NCBI GenBank assembly: GCA_964619535.1
Contig: CAZUEX010000002.1
Coordinates: forward strand, 124,001-188,000
DNA from: Leptonema sp964619535
GTDB lineage: Bacteria > Spirochaetota > Leptospiria > Leptospirales > Leptonemataceae
Direction: 5' to 3'
Length of the DNA: 64,000 bases
The position numbers and the translations under genes are program-made. Positions 36,675 through 45,496 of the stretch are shown piece after piece; position 1 is the stretch's first letter, and each line of letters begins with the position of its first letter. A model generated the notes under the pieces. That model saw nothing but the letters and a program-made list of their open reading frames with translations. It ran no database searches and had not been told where the DNA came from.

Positions 36675-37300
36675 CAGTTAGACTTACCCCTCTGGTAGAG
36701 GACGGGGTTCAGGCTTTCATCGTTATACATCTTCATCTGCCGGTAGACCTTCATCAGTCGTTTTCCGGCCAGAATATCGGCAATGTACTCTTCCAGGCAC
36801 TGGCCCAGATCCTGTTGCTGTTCAAGTAAGACGTTCAGTTTCGCCTGGCATTGATTGCGGTGTGCATCCGTGGCATCCGTGCGCTGTGTTTCCAGACGCA
36901 TATGGTAGATCTTCAGGCAGAGGATGCTCATCCGATCGAGGATCCAGGCCGGGCTTTCGGAATTCAGACGGGCATCGGGAGAGGGCTTGATGTCGCCAAA
37001 CTGGGACATGTACCAGTCATCGATCTTCTCCACTGTGTCATTTCGTTCCTGGTTGGAGCGGTCGATCCAGCGCTTCAGATGTACGACGGAGGCATCGGCG
37101 ATGTCCGGTGCACGGACCTCATCCTCAAGATGCCACTGGACGGTATCGATCCAGTTCTTCCTGTATAAGAGGAATTCGATCGTTCCCTCTGCAAAGGGAT
37201 TCTTTTCTGTGGCATGTATGTCGTCGACCTTATGGTAGTCTTCGATGGCCATGTTGAAGATCTCATTTGCCTTCGCTGCCGTCAGTTCCTGCACTGTCAT
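36674..37300 (-). CDS. DUF4254 family protein
   Basis: 208 residues from ATG 37300 (AGGAGCTCATC upstream). EDYHKVDDIHATEKNPF and the rest match DUF4254, a helical family that is often found next to LPS glycosyltransferases. It has no membrane span. The stop overlaps the GT9 start (TGATG), so translation is coupled. The function is not known; a regulatory or scaffold role in sugar transfer is inference from context. Confidence 0.8.
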   Translation of the reverse strand: MTVQELTAAKANEIFNMAIEDYHKVDDIHATEKNPFAEGTIEFLLYRKNWIDTVQWHLEDEVRAPDIADASVVHLKRWIDRSNQERNDTVEKIDDWYMSQFGDIKPSPDARLNSESPAWILDRMSILCLKIYHMRLETQRTDATDAHRNQCQAKLNVLLEQQQDLGQCLEEYIADILAGKRLMKVYRQMKMYNDESLNPVLYQRGKSN

Positions 37301-37325
37301 GATGAGCTCCTGATTTAACGATAAA

Positions 37326-38114
37326 TTATGATTTCTTTTCTCCAAGCTGGCGGCTCCGTTCCGTGGCTGCATGGACGGCCTCATATATGGCATTCTTGAA
37401 GCCGTTTGCTTCAAGGGCCGCCAGTCCTTCAATGGTTGTACCGGCAGGCGAACATACCCTGCGAATCCAATCAGCCGGATGGGCATCCGAGTCTGCAAGC
37501 AGGCTTGCGGAGGCCAGTACGGTTTGCACTGCCATTTTCAGAGCATTGTCAAAGGGAAGTCCTTCACGAACGCCTGCCTCGGCCATTGCCTGAATCATCA
37601 AGAAGACGTAGGCCGGACCCGAACCGGACAGCCCGGTGACTCCGTGCATCAACTCCTCGCGATCGACACTGAAGGCCAGTCCAACGGACCGAAAGAGGTC
37701 GAGGGACAGAGAGCGCAGGGCATCATCCTCACAGTAGATGGCCGTCGTAGACAGGCCGGCCGTTGCGCCCAGATTGGGCATGGCCCGCGAAAGCAAGGGG
37801 AGAGCCTTTCCCTGGAAATAGCCGCGAATCGTATCGAGCGAAAGCCCGGCCGCAATGGAAAGACAGGGACGGATCCCATGAAGGGAGGCCACTGCCGAGG
37901 CCATATCCTGCGGCTTTACGCACAACAGGACTACATCGGCCCACTCTTCGAGGTCGGTCGCTGAGTCAAAAGATCGTGTTTCTGAGGGAACGGGCAGCAG
38001 ATCGCAGGCTGCCGTAAGCCAGCGCTTCTCTTTCTGCAGGCCTTCGGCAATGGAGCGCGCCATTTTGCCAAAACCCAGAAATCCGACCTTAACCTGTTCG
38101 GGCGTATCGCTCAT
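37326..38114 (-). CDS. proC: Pyrroline-5-carboxylate reductase
   Basis: 262 residues from ATG 38114; a GTG at 38126 is also possible. The Rossmann motif VGFLGFGKMA and the family signature GLSGSGPAYVFLMIQAMAEAGVREGLP are clear, as is SPAGTTIEGLAALE at the dimer/substrate region. It reduces pyrroline-5-carboxylate to proline with NAD(P)H. It ends 25 nt before the DUF4254 start, so it may be transcribed with the LPS genes, an unusual neighbour. Confidence 0.94.
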   Translation of the reverse strand: MSDTPEQVKVGFLGFGKMARSIAEGLQKEKRWLTAACDLLPVPSETRSFDSATDLEEWADVVLLCVKPQDMASAVASLHGIRPCLSIAAGLSLDTIRGYFQGKALPLLSRAMPNLGATAGLSTTAIYCEDDALRSLSLDLFRSVGLAFSVDREELMHGVTGLSGSGPAYVFLMIQAMAEAGVREGLPFDNALKMAVQTVLASASLLADSDAHPADWIRRVCSPAGTTIEGLAALEANGFKNAIYEAVHAATERSRQLGEKKS

Positions 38115-38142
38115 ACAAAAGGCCACAAAAGCGAGTTCTTCC

Positions 38143-38168
38143 CTGCCGTAAAGCCTGAAAGACGGCAG
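38143..38168. other. Hairpin between the acyltransferase and proC genes
   Basis: CTGCCGT / ACGGCAG, a perfect 7-bp stem around a 12-nt loop, lies in the gap between acyltransferase stop 38181 and proC start. No T-tract; a weak terminator or RNA feature. Confidence 0.3.
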
Positions 38169-38180
38169 CGTTTCAACGTC

Positions 38181-39386
38181 TCAGGAAGGCCTGAGCAATC
38201 TTCCTCGCAGCCTCATAAACGGGCCTTCGACGACGACGAACAGGACCCAGGCGATAAGGAAGCTACGAATTATGGTGTTCAGCGTGATCAGGGTGAGCAG
38301 CCAGGGAGTCAGCGGTTCTCCGGGGCTGTAGTATTCGTTGAAGGCAGTTCCGATCAAGAAGAAATGCCACAGATACATATTGTAGCTCAAACGGGCCACC
38401 GGAATAAGGGGACGTACGCTGAGTATTCTGGCCAGCCACGATTTGCCGTGAAGGCCAACAAGGATCATACCGCCGAAAGACAGATCGGCAATGTTATAGC
38501 CCAGGGCGTTTTCGTAGTTCTCTGCCTCGATATTCCAGAAATGGCGCACCACGTAGAGCAGGACGGAAGCCAGAGCTACTCTGTCGGCATGGCGCTCCAT
38601 GAATCGGTTGCAGGCATCCCGCCAGTCATGCAGCAGAACAGCAATCAAAACGCCAACAAGTATGGAGTCGAAGCGGGTATGGCTGTAATAGTAGACCTTG
38701 AAATCGCTGTCAGGCGTCACATTCACATACAGGTAATACAGACGGCAAAGCAGGGGAATGAAATACAGGACAATAAGGGCATACAGCCGATGTGTTCGGT
38801 TGAGACGGAAGATGAAGAACGAGGCCAGGAAGGGAAACACCAGGTAATACTGCTCTTCAATGCTGAGTGTCCAGCCGTGCTCTACAAGCCGTTTCTCAAC
38901 AAAATTGGACAGGTAGACCAGATCCCAGATGCGGTTGTCATACGTTCGCTGCATACCGGCCAGCATGCGCTGCTGGTCCGGGGTAAGCTCCGGCAGGCCT
39001 GTCATGAACTTGATCTGTGTTCCCACAAAGTAGATCATAAAAAAGACGAGAAGATAATAGGAAGGGAAGATACGTAATGTACGCTTCGTATAGAAGTTAC
39101 GGAAGTCGATACGGCCGTTTTTCTCCCATTCGCGCAATAGTCCGGCCGTGATCAGATATCCGGAAAGCATGAAGAAGAGGTTTACCGTCGTTGTAAGATT
39201 CGTAAGAAACCTTGCGACGATGTCTGGCATCCATACAGCTGTCAGATCAGCGCTTATATACCAGGCATGGTAGACGATGATGCCGAGAACGGAAAGTGCC
39301 CGCAGGCCGTGCAATGCCGGGATTTCATTCTCAGCCGAAGCGAAGGGAGAGAAGAGATAAGACATTGCACGCTTGATTTGATTCAT
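38181..39386 (-). CDS. Acyltransferase family 3 membrane protein
   Basis: 401 residues from ATG 39386 (an in-frame TTG 10 codons earlier is rejected). About ten membrane segments. HGLRALSVLGIIVYHAW contains the essential R and H of the acyltransferase-3 (OafA-like) family, and FFMLSGYLITAGLL is the second landmark. These enzymes O-acylate sugars of LPS, exopolysaccharides or lipids. Its place next to GT9/DUF4254 fits LPS decoration; acceptor unknown. Confidence 0.9.
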   Translation of the reverse strand: MNQIKRAMSYLFSPFASAENEIPALHGLRALSVLGIIVYHAWYISADLTAVWMPDIVARFLTNLTTTVNLFFMLSGYLITAGLLREWEKNGRIDFRNFYTKRTLRIFPSYYLLVFFMIYFVGTQIKFMTGLPELTPDQQRMLAGMQRTYDNRIWDLVYLSNFVEKRLVEHGWTLSIEEQYYLVFPFLASFFIFRLNRTHRLYALIVLYFIPLLCRLYYLYVNVTPDSDFKVYYYSHTRFDSILVGVLIAVLLHDWRDACNRFMERHADRVALASVLLYVVRHFWNIEAENYENALGYNIADLSFGGMILVGLHGKSWLARILSVRPLIPVARLSYNMYLWHFFLIGTAFNEYYSPGEPLTPWLLTLITLNTIIRSFLIAWVLFVVVEGPFMRLRGRLLRPS

Positions 39387-39462
39387 TTCATCTGGGCGCG
39401 GATTTTCAGGGCACAATTAAATTTGTTAGTCAGGCTTCAAATGCTTTTGAAAGGCAGGTCCG

Positions 39463-39666
39463 CTATAGATCCCGTATGAGGTCGCGGATGGCCTTGCTAA
39501 GATCGGCAAGGCCAATCAGAAGAAAGAGGATGGCCATCCAGGGCCGTATGCGACGCCCGGGGCGTAGCGAGTGCGGCGTACGATAGTACAGCACAAGCAT
39601 CCAGCTGGACCATCCAAGCAGCATAGCACCGAAGAGAAATCCAAGGATATGACTGTAGACGTTCAT
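39463..39666 (-). CDS. Small two-span membrane protein
   Basis: 67 residues: two hydrophobic segments (LGFLFGAMLLGWSSWMLVLYY; MAILFLLIGLADL) joined by a basic loop, and a charged C-terminus. Its ATG overlaps the stop of the next gene upstream (TGATG at 39664-39668), so translation is coupled. Family not recognised; it may be a membrane partner of the 39666-40511 protein. Confidence 0.65.
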   Translation of the reverse strand: MNVYSHILGFLFGAMLLGWSSWMLVLYYRTPHSLRPGRRIRPWMAILFLLIGLADLSKAIRDLIRDL

Positions 39667-40511
39667 CAGTAGCTCTGCTCTACTCCATAGGCATCTCGAC
39701 CTGGAACAGGCCGAAAATCATACTCGGGAAAAAGCTTCTTTAAAGCATCGGTGATCATCTCGGCCGTGGAAAGATGAGTACGTACTCCCACACCGAAATC
39801 GTTGGAGCCTGCATCGACGATGAACTTTCGCGGTTCATTTGCACCGCTTACGATCTTGATATGTCCACCGTGATTGGGACGGAAAGCAATCTCTTCGCGT
39901 TCAAGTTTTGCCAGGGTTTCGCGGTGCGGTTTGGTTCCTATAGAATAGAACATGGGCTCGGCAACGCTTTCTCTGGGAATGAAGGCCAGATAGGTGAGGT
40001 GTTTTCCGTCATGCAGCGACTCGATCATCTGACGAAAGCGGTCGATGCGTTCCTTGCGTACATTGATCTTTTCAACGAAGCGACCGATCTTCAGCTTCTG
40101 CTGTACCGGAACAAAGATATTCTTCAGTTGATCGGAGGATGCAAAGTCAAGGACCTGTTCGGGACTGTAGGCACTTTCCACAAATTCAACAATGGCCTTC
40201 TGATGCTGCACCTCGGTGCGGAACAGCGGCCAGTCCTGTATGATCTTTCGCGCTTCCGAAGCCCTGGAGCTCGTTGCAAACGTGGTCTGATGGACGTAAA
40301 GGGTGTCATCAGGTTGCAGTCGAAGCAGGCCTGCTTCCGCTGCAAAGGATCCGGTCTGTAAATCGACGACGTTGCCAAGGACAAGCTCTGTCGGGCGAAT
40401 CTCAAGCAGGCGCCCCTGCTGGTCTTTGCCGGATCCGATTCTGCGTACCACGCTACCGGGGCTGAGATTCTGGTGGTCCTCCACTTTCTGTAAGTATGCT
40501 GGCATCTCCAT
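39666..40511 (-). CDS. Conserved-looking protein of unknown function
   Basis: 281 residues (ATG 40511; ATG 40505 possible). No signal peptide, membrane span or recognised catalytic motif. The N-terminal 60 residues (LSPGSVVRRIGSGKDQQGRLLEIRPTELVLGNVV) have the beta-rich pattern of a PilZ-like or OB-like domain, but the PilZ RxxxR and D/NxSxxG residues are missing. It precedes a small membrane protein with overlapping codons and lies downstream of flagellin, separated by a terminator. Confidence 0.65.
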   Translation of the reverse strand: MEMPAYLQKVEDHQNLSPGSVVRRIGSGKDQQGRLLEIRPTELVLGNVVDLQTGSFAAEAGLLRLQPDDTLYVHQTTFATSSRASEARKIIQDWPLFRTEVQHQKAIVEFVESAYSPEQVLDFASSDQLKNIFVPVQQKLKIGRFVEKINVRKERIDRFRQMIESLHDGKHLTYLAFIPRESVAEPMFYSIGTKPHRETLAKLEREEIAFRPNHGGHIKIVSGANEPRKFIVDAGSNDFGVGVRTHLSTAEMITDALKKLFPEYDFRPVPGRDAYGVEQSY

Positions 40512-40633
40512 GTTGTCAGAAGACGCAATCCCCTTTAGATTGACGACCCAAAAACGGTTAGCGGTGCAGGCCGTGCTTAAGTGAAATTACGAAAGATAAG
40601 GAAAAAAGAAAGAAGGGAAGGGAAGCTTAAAGC

Positions 40634-40665
40634 CCCTGAAAAAGACCCGAAGGCCTTTTTCAGGG
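40634..40665 (-). terminator. Rho-independent-type terminator after flagellin
   Basis: Read on the minus strand, CCCTGAAAAAG and CTTTTTCAGGG pair around a GCC-TTCG-GGT loop, making a long stem with a UUCG tetraloop, 23 nt after the flagellin stop. The following GCTTT tail is short, but the stem's own U-tract and size support termination. Confidence 0.7.
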
Positions 40666-40687
40666 AAGCCGGAGGTCGCTGCCGGTT

Positions 40688-41536
40688 TTACCTGAGCAGC
40701 TGCATTACGACCTGTGGCTTCTGGTTTGCCTGAGCAAGCATAGCCGTTGCGGCCTGGGTGAGGATCTGATAGCGCGTGAAGCTGATCATCTGCTCTGCCA
40801 TGTCCGTGTCGCGGATGCGCGATTCCGCAGCCTGAATGTTCTCATAGGCATTCATCAGGCCTTTGGTTGCATGCTCCAGTCGGTTCTGATAGGCACCGAG
40901 GTCTGCCCGTTGTTTGGAGATTCGACGCAGGGCATCGTCGGCCAGACCGATAACGGAATTGGCCTTACCGGGAGTGCTGACCGAGATGAAGGTCAGGACG
41001 GTTGGATTGCGAAGACCAAGTGCGGCTGTGGTCATGGTATTCACATAGACCCGTTCGCGCTGATGCATGTTGGCTCCGATGTGAAACCACATAGAAGCAG
41101 ATGGATTCATGCGTGCAAAAGCCCCTGTTAGCATCTTCATCTTGTTGAATTCTGCCTGAGAGGCGATGCGATCAATCTCATCGATGAGCTGCGAGATTTC
41201 GACCTGAATCTGCTGTCTGTCTTCTGGTGAATAAATACCGTTTGATGCCTGTACGGCAAGCACACGAATACGCTGGATAATATTTTGCGTTTCCTGCAGA
41301 TAGCCTTCCGTGGTCTGGATAAAGCTGATGCCGTCTTCGGCATTTCGCGTAGCCTGGCGAAGCCCCTGGATCTGTGTTCGCATCTTTTCAGAGACGGCAA
41401 GACCTGCTGCATCGTCACCGGCGCGGTTGATTCGCATTCCTGAAGACAGCTTTTCGCCATCCTTCATGGAATCCAGATCGTGGAACTTGAGGGTGCGATG
41501 TGAAAAGATCGCACTGAGATTGTGGTTTATGATCAT
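40688..41536 (-). CDS. flaB: Spirochetal core flagellin FlaB
   Basis: 282 residues from ATG 41536 (GGAGGTCGATCC upstream), the length of spirochete FlaB. The N-terminus MIINHNLSAIFSHRTL and GMRINRAGDDAAGLAVSEKMR, and the C-terminal RDTDMAEQMISFTRYQIL, match flagellin D0/D1 coiled coils. The middle is short, as expected of periplasmic filament flagellins with no outer variable domain. There is no signal peptide; it is exported by the flagellar type III system. It stands alone with its own terminator. No sigma-28 promoter was convincingly found. Confidence 0.95.
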   Translation of the reverse strand: MIINHNLSAIFSHRTLKFHDLDSMKDGEKLSSGMRINRAGDDAAGLAVSEKMRTQIQGLRQATRNAEDGISFIQTTEGYLQETQNIIQRIRVLAVQASNGIYSPEDRQQIQVEISQLIDEIDRIASQAEFNKMKMLTGAFARMNPSASMWFHIGANMHQRERVYVNTMTTAALGLRNPTVLTFISVSTPGKANSVIGLADDALRRISKQRADLGAYQNRLEHATKGLMNAYENIQAAESRIRDTDMAEQMISFTRYQILTQAATAMLAQANQKPQVVMQLLR

Positions 41537-41659
41537 GGATCGACCTCCGTGTGATTCCTTTACTTTCTTCGGTACGATGGCGAAAAACTTGTACACTTTT
41601 TTTTGAGCGCAGGATTATTTTCAGGATTGCCGCTTTTCCATGGGTGAAAGTATGAGTTC

Positions 41660-42052
41660 ATGCTGCAGAAGATTCGTCTGTATTCTATTCTGACACTGAT
41701 CGTGGTGGTTTTGCTTCTCGGCGGTGTGGGAAGCTATCTATTGTTTGGCGCTTACTCCGAGGGATCCCGGTCCGGCCGGCTGATCAAACTGACGAAAAAA
41801 GGCTTCATCTTCAAGACTTACGAAGGGGAGCTCGATATGGGCGGCATCAGTACCCTGAGACCGCGCAGGAATGAAGGGGGGATTACCTCGATCTGGGCCT
41901 TTTCCGTTGACAAAGATAATCGCCGTCTGATCGAACAGCTGGAGCGCCTTGGCGGGCGCAACGTGCGATTGCGCTACGAAGAGCGTTTCTTTCGCATCTT
42001 CTGGGAAGGGGATACGCGTTTCTTCGTGACGGGCGTGGAGGCTGCCGAATAG
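41660..42052 (+). CDS. Membrane-anchored protein of unknown function
   Basis: 130 residues: one N-terminal membrane segment (ILTLIVVVLLLGGVGSYLLFG), then a beta-rich domain with basic and acidic residues (RSGRLIKLTKKGFIFKTYEGEL). The pattern resembles small anchored OB-like proteins found in several phyla. Its last 79 bp are antisense to the MscS gene, an unusually long coding overlap. The gene is divergent from flagellin. Confidence 0.7.
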   Translation: MLQKIRLYSILTLIVVVLLLGGVGSYLLFGAYSEGSRSGRLIKLTKKGFIFKTYEGELDMGGISTLRPRRNEGGITSIWAFSVDKDNRRLIEQLERLGGRNVRLRYEERFFRIFWEGDTRFFVTGVEAAE

Positions 42053-43557
42053 GGCGGTTGGCCCACTTCTGGCATGGCCAGGGCATTGCCGTCGCGGTAG
42101 GCCTGGTAGATCGGAGACAGGATTTCCACTCCAGCTTCGCTGAAGCAGTCCAGGATATGGCAGTGCATATCAGAATAGATCCTGGCCATGATGTGCGGCT
42201 TTGCGGTGTAGGCATTCAGTTCGTAAGAGATGCTGAAATCCCCCAGGCCCGTCTGGAGTACAAAGGGAGCGGGCTCCTGTAAAATGTCGTCTGTGCGTCT
42301 GGCTGCTTCGATAAGCAGCCGTTGTACGGTCTGCCAGGGAACATCGTAGCCAATCGTAATCGTGGTATGCAGGATGACACCGCTCGTTTTCGCCATGGCG
42401 CTGTAGTTTACAATGTGCGCTCCCAGCACCAGTCCATTGGGAACGGTAATCTCAACGTTTTTGATCGTTCGAATGCGCGTAACGAGCAGGGTTTTCTCGA
42501 TCACGTCGCCTACGGTATCGGCAATCTTGACGCGATCCCCGATCTGAAACGGCCTCATATAGGTAAGAACCGTTCCGGCTACCATGTTGGCAATGACGGC
42601 CGTTGAGCCCAGTGAAAGCAGGAAGCCGAGGAAAAGGCCAACGCCGCGGAATGCATCGGAGTTGGAGCCTGGCAGATAGGGAAAGATAAAGACGGCCGTA
42701 AAGGCCATAAGAATAAAGATAACAAGCTTGTAGGTCGTATCGGCCCATTCCGGATGAAACCCGGCAATGGTCGTTCTGCCCGCTGCCAGTCCATCAAAGA
42801 AGGACCGAAAAAAACGCATTGTGTAGCGAACGACGATAAACGTCACAATCAAGAAGAATAGATTGGGAAGATAGGCGACAAATCCGTTAACCAGCGATCG
42901 CAGCGGGCTGAGGACATACGAAAGGATGCGGCCGCTCCAGTTGGATGAAAACGAGAAGAAGCTGAAAAGCAACACAAGCACGGCATAGGCCAATGTGGCA
43001 TAAAGACCGTACTTGATGAGCAGGTAAAGGTTTCTGGCAGCGGCCCGGGCCTGGACGGCGCTTAGAAACTCCATGCCGCGCCATCGCAGAGGGCGCATCT
43101 GTGGAAGAAGCGAGTCGTGGATGCGCTTTTCTGCGATTTGAAAGACAGTGCGCAATCCTGCATAGATCATAGAGCCAATGAAGAGCAGGAGGATGGTACT
43201 CAGACCTCCGCGAATCATCGGAATGACGGCCTCACGAACCTCAGATGTGGCCTGGCTCAGGGCATAGGAAACGACGGCGTAAACAATACCCAGATACAGA
43301 AGCAGGTGAAGCACCTTGATCAGGCCTGTTACCCATCGGATAAGCACCCGTGGACTGAGGATCAGGATTCCACGAACCGAGACGGGCTTTACCGTGCGGG
43401 TAAGCAGGCGGGCCGATACGAGAATGGAACGACGTACAAGTCGTCGTACAAGAACCAGAAAAAGGATGGCTACTATAGAGGCAGCAACCCAGAGCCCGAT
43501 CTGCAGGCCGTAGGTGGCGACGACGTCGAGATCGACCGTAGTGAGGAAATCCTGCAT
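41974..43557 (-). CDS. MscS-family mechanosensitive channel with extended membrane domain
   Basis: 527 residues; ATG 43557 has GGAAGGTC upstream. About seven to nine membrane segments are followed by the MscS pore/beta domain: GSTAVIANMVAGTVLTYMRPFQIGDRVKIADTVGDV, then TIKNVEITVPNGLVLGAHIVNYS. C-terminal alpha-beta region and a basic tail follow. It relieves turgor in hypo-osmotic shock, or serves a slower osmoregulatory role given the extra segments. It ends within the antisense of the 41660-42052 gene. Confidence 0.92.
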   Translation of the reverse strand: MQDFLTTVDLDVVATYGLQIGLWVAASIVAILFLVLVRRLVRRSILVSARLLTRTVKPVSVRGILILSPRVLIRWVTGLIKVLHLLLYLGIVYAVVSYALSQATSEVREAVIPMIRGGLSTILLLFIGSMIYAGLRTVFQIAEKRIHDSLLPQMRPLRWRGMEFLSAVQARAAARNLYLLIKYGLYATLAYAVLVLLFSFFSFSSNWSGRILSYVLSPLRSLVNGFVAYLPNLFFLIVTFIVVRYTMRFFRSFFDGLAAGRTTIAGFHPEWADTTYKLVIFILMAFTAVFIFPYLPGSNSDAFRGVGLFLGFLLSLGSTAVIANMVAGTVLTYMRPFQIGDRVKIADTVGDVIEKTLLVTRIRTIKNVEITVPNGLVLGAHIVNYSAMAKTSGVILHTTITIGYDVPWQTVQRLLIEAARRTDDILQEPAPFVLQTGLGDFSISYELNAYTAKPHIMARIYSDMHCHILDCFSEAGVEILSPIYQAYRDGNALAMPEVGQPPYSAASTPVTKKRVSPSQKMRKKRSS

Positions 43558-43660
43558 GACCTTCCTTCCCTTTCCATTCGATCCCGGACAGAGGGATAAT
43601 CTGCCTCACGATCAGCTGCTATTTGATAGGGGATTCTGAAGGAAAGTCAAGAAAGATACG

Positions 43661-43748
<88 letters not shown>

Positions 43749-43900
43749 GGTGCTGGACAGCTTTTTGGCAGGCCATCGGCAGAACAGCATTTTTTGATGT
43801 CAGAGGCCGGTCAGGAAATCTGCCGTTTCCGGGCGGCCGTGCCGGCAATGTCGTAAAAACGGTTTCCGTAAGGGAAGGCCGAAGGTTTTATGTCCGCAAT

Positions 43901-45496
43901 ATGAACGGCCCCGTTGTCCGGCTGATCGATGCCACACGCTCTCCTTATGATCTATCCATTGCTTCGGCCCGGACCTGTTATTCGTCGAAGGGCATTGTCT
44001 ATCCGGAGGACGTGTCAGCCACACCGAAGGCCGTTGAGTTGCGGGACCGGATTGCTCGCAGTACCTACCAGGCCGGCCATTTGACCACGCGCCAGCATCC
44101 GAACTTTATCTTCACGATCGACAATGTCAGTCGTCATCTGGTGTGGTGCTTTTTGCATTCGCATCCCTTTTATAACTCGGAACAGGTAAGTCAGCGCTAT
44201 GTTGAGGTAAAGGCGGACCGCTATCATGTTCCATCTTCTCTGGACCGCGACGAAAGCCTGCGCAGCCTCTATCTCCAGGCCATGCAGGAGATGACAGAGG
44301 CTTATTTCGAATTGATTCGTCTGCTGGAACCAGAGGCTGCGCGTCTCTTTTACAGCATCTTTCCGGCACGGCGCAGGACTCCGGAACGCTGGCAGAATAC
44401 AATCCACAAAAAGGCAATGGAAACGGCCAGGTATGTGCTGCCCGTGGCCACGCATACGTATCTTTATCATACGATTAACGGGCTGACGCTGCATCGGTAT
44501 CGACGTATGGCACAGGCCTGCGATGTTCCACAGGAGGCAAAGGATCTCGTTGATGCCATGTGGTATGCCGTCTGCGATCATGATCCTCTGTATGCCTCAG
44601 AGATGCGAGACTCCATGCCCCTCGAGGAAACGACGGAGTTTCGCTTTTTCAGCGAATTTTACGGCAATGAAGCCGCCGATATGCCGGGGTTTTCAGCCGG
44701 GCTGCAGCGTCAGATGAGCAAGCAATTTGTTCGCGAATTCGATGAATCGCTGCAGGGGCGCATCTCCAGGCTTTGCGGGGCAAACGACGCAGCGGCCGGT
44801 ACACTGGGGGCATCGGTTCGCGCTGTTCTCGGACTGCCTGTATCAGCCCTGTCAGATCAGGATGCCCTGGGCCTTGTGCTGGATCCAGCGCGCAACCGGC
44901 ACCTGGGCTCCACACTGAACGAGAGCACCATGTCGCGATTGACGCGAAGTCTGTATAACGTTCAGTTTACGTTTCAGAAGAAGATTTCGCATACGGCAGA
45001 CAGTCAGGACCAGCGGCATCGAACCGTGCCAGCATCGCGACCCGTATTGATGAAACAGTTTACAGGCGACGTTGATGTCGTTGTTCCTGAGTTGATCCAG
45101 CAAAGCCCATCCGCTCTTGAATATTATCAGGAGCAGCTTTCTGGCCTGTACAGGACGATTGTGCGCTTTCTCGATGCCGGTGGCCGGGAGGAGGAGGCGG
45201 TGTACATGCTCCCCAATGCCTTTCCCATTCGGTTCTTTGAAAGTGGTGACCTTTTGAATCTGCATCATAAGTGGAAAGCACGTTCCTGTTACAATGCACA
45301 GGAGGAGATTTTTCGAGCTTCCGTTGAAGAAATCGAACAGGCCGCCACAATTCTTCCAGGCCTGGAAGAGTATCTTCGCGCACCTTGCTATCTGCGCAAG
45401 CGTTCCGGCGAGAAACCCTTCTGTCCGGAAGGGAATCGCTTTTGCGGCATACCGGTCTGGGATCAGGAGCTTTCAGAATACAGGAGGGTTTTATGA
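43901..45496 (+). CDS. thyX: Long-form FAD-dependent thymidylate synthase (ThyX family)
   Basis: 531 residues, roughly twice the length of standard ThyX (about 220). The first half has R78-H79, then S93-E-x-x-S97-x-R99-Y100, which is the ThyX RHR/S-x-x-S-x-RY pattern with an insertion; the second half carries RHRTVPASRP (around 369-378) and FYESGDLLNLHHKW-like region. Long ThyX of this size is known from Chlamydia (recalled, not checked). It makes dTMP from dUMP with FAD and methylene-THF. The stop overlaps the start of an ABC transporter ATPase (ATGA). Confidence 0.83.
   Translation: MNGPVVRLIDATRSPYDLSIASARTCYSSKGIVYPEDVSATPKAVELRDRIARSTYQAGHLTTRQHPNFIFTIDNVSRHLVWCFLHSHPFYNSEQVSQRYVEVKADRYHVPSSLDRDESLRSLYLQAMQEMTEAYFELIRLLEPEAARLFYSIFPARRRTPERWQNTIHKKAMETARYVLPVATHTYLYHTINGLTLHRYRRMAQACDVPQEAKDLVDAMWYAVCDHDPLYASEMRDSMPLEETTEFRFFSEFYGNEAADMPGFSAGLQRQMSKQFVREFDESLQGRISRLCGANDAAAGTLGASVRAVLGLPVSALSDQDALGLVLDPARNRHLGSTLNESTMSRLTRSLYNVQFTFQKKISHTADSQDQRHRTVPASRPVLMKQFTGDVDVVVPELIQQSPSALEYYQEQLSGLYRTIVRFLDAGGREEEAVYMLPNAFPIRFFESGDLLNLHHKWKARSCYNAQEEIFRASVEEIEQAATILPGLEEYLRAPCYLRKRSGEKPFCPEGNRFCGIPVWDQELSEYRRVL

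Noticed and set aside
41537..41659. Sigma-28 type promoter for flagellin
   Set aside because: No TAAA plus GCCGATAA-like pair at proper spacing could be found on the minus strand.
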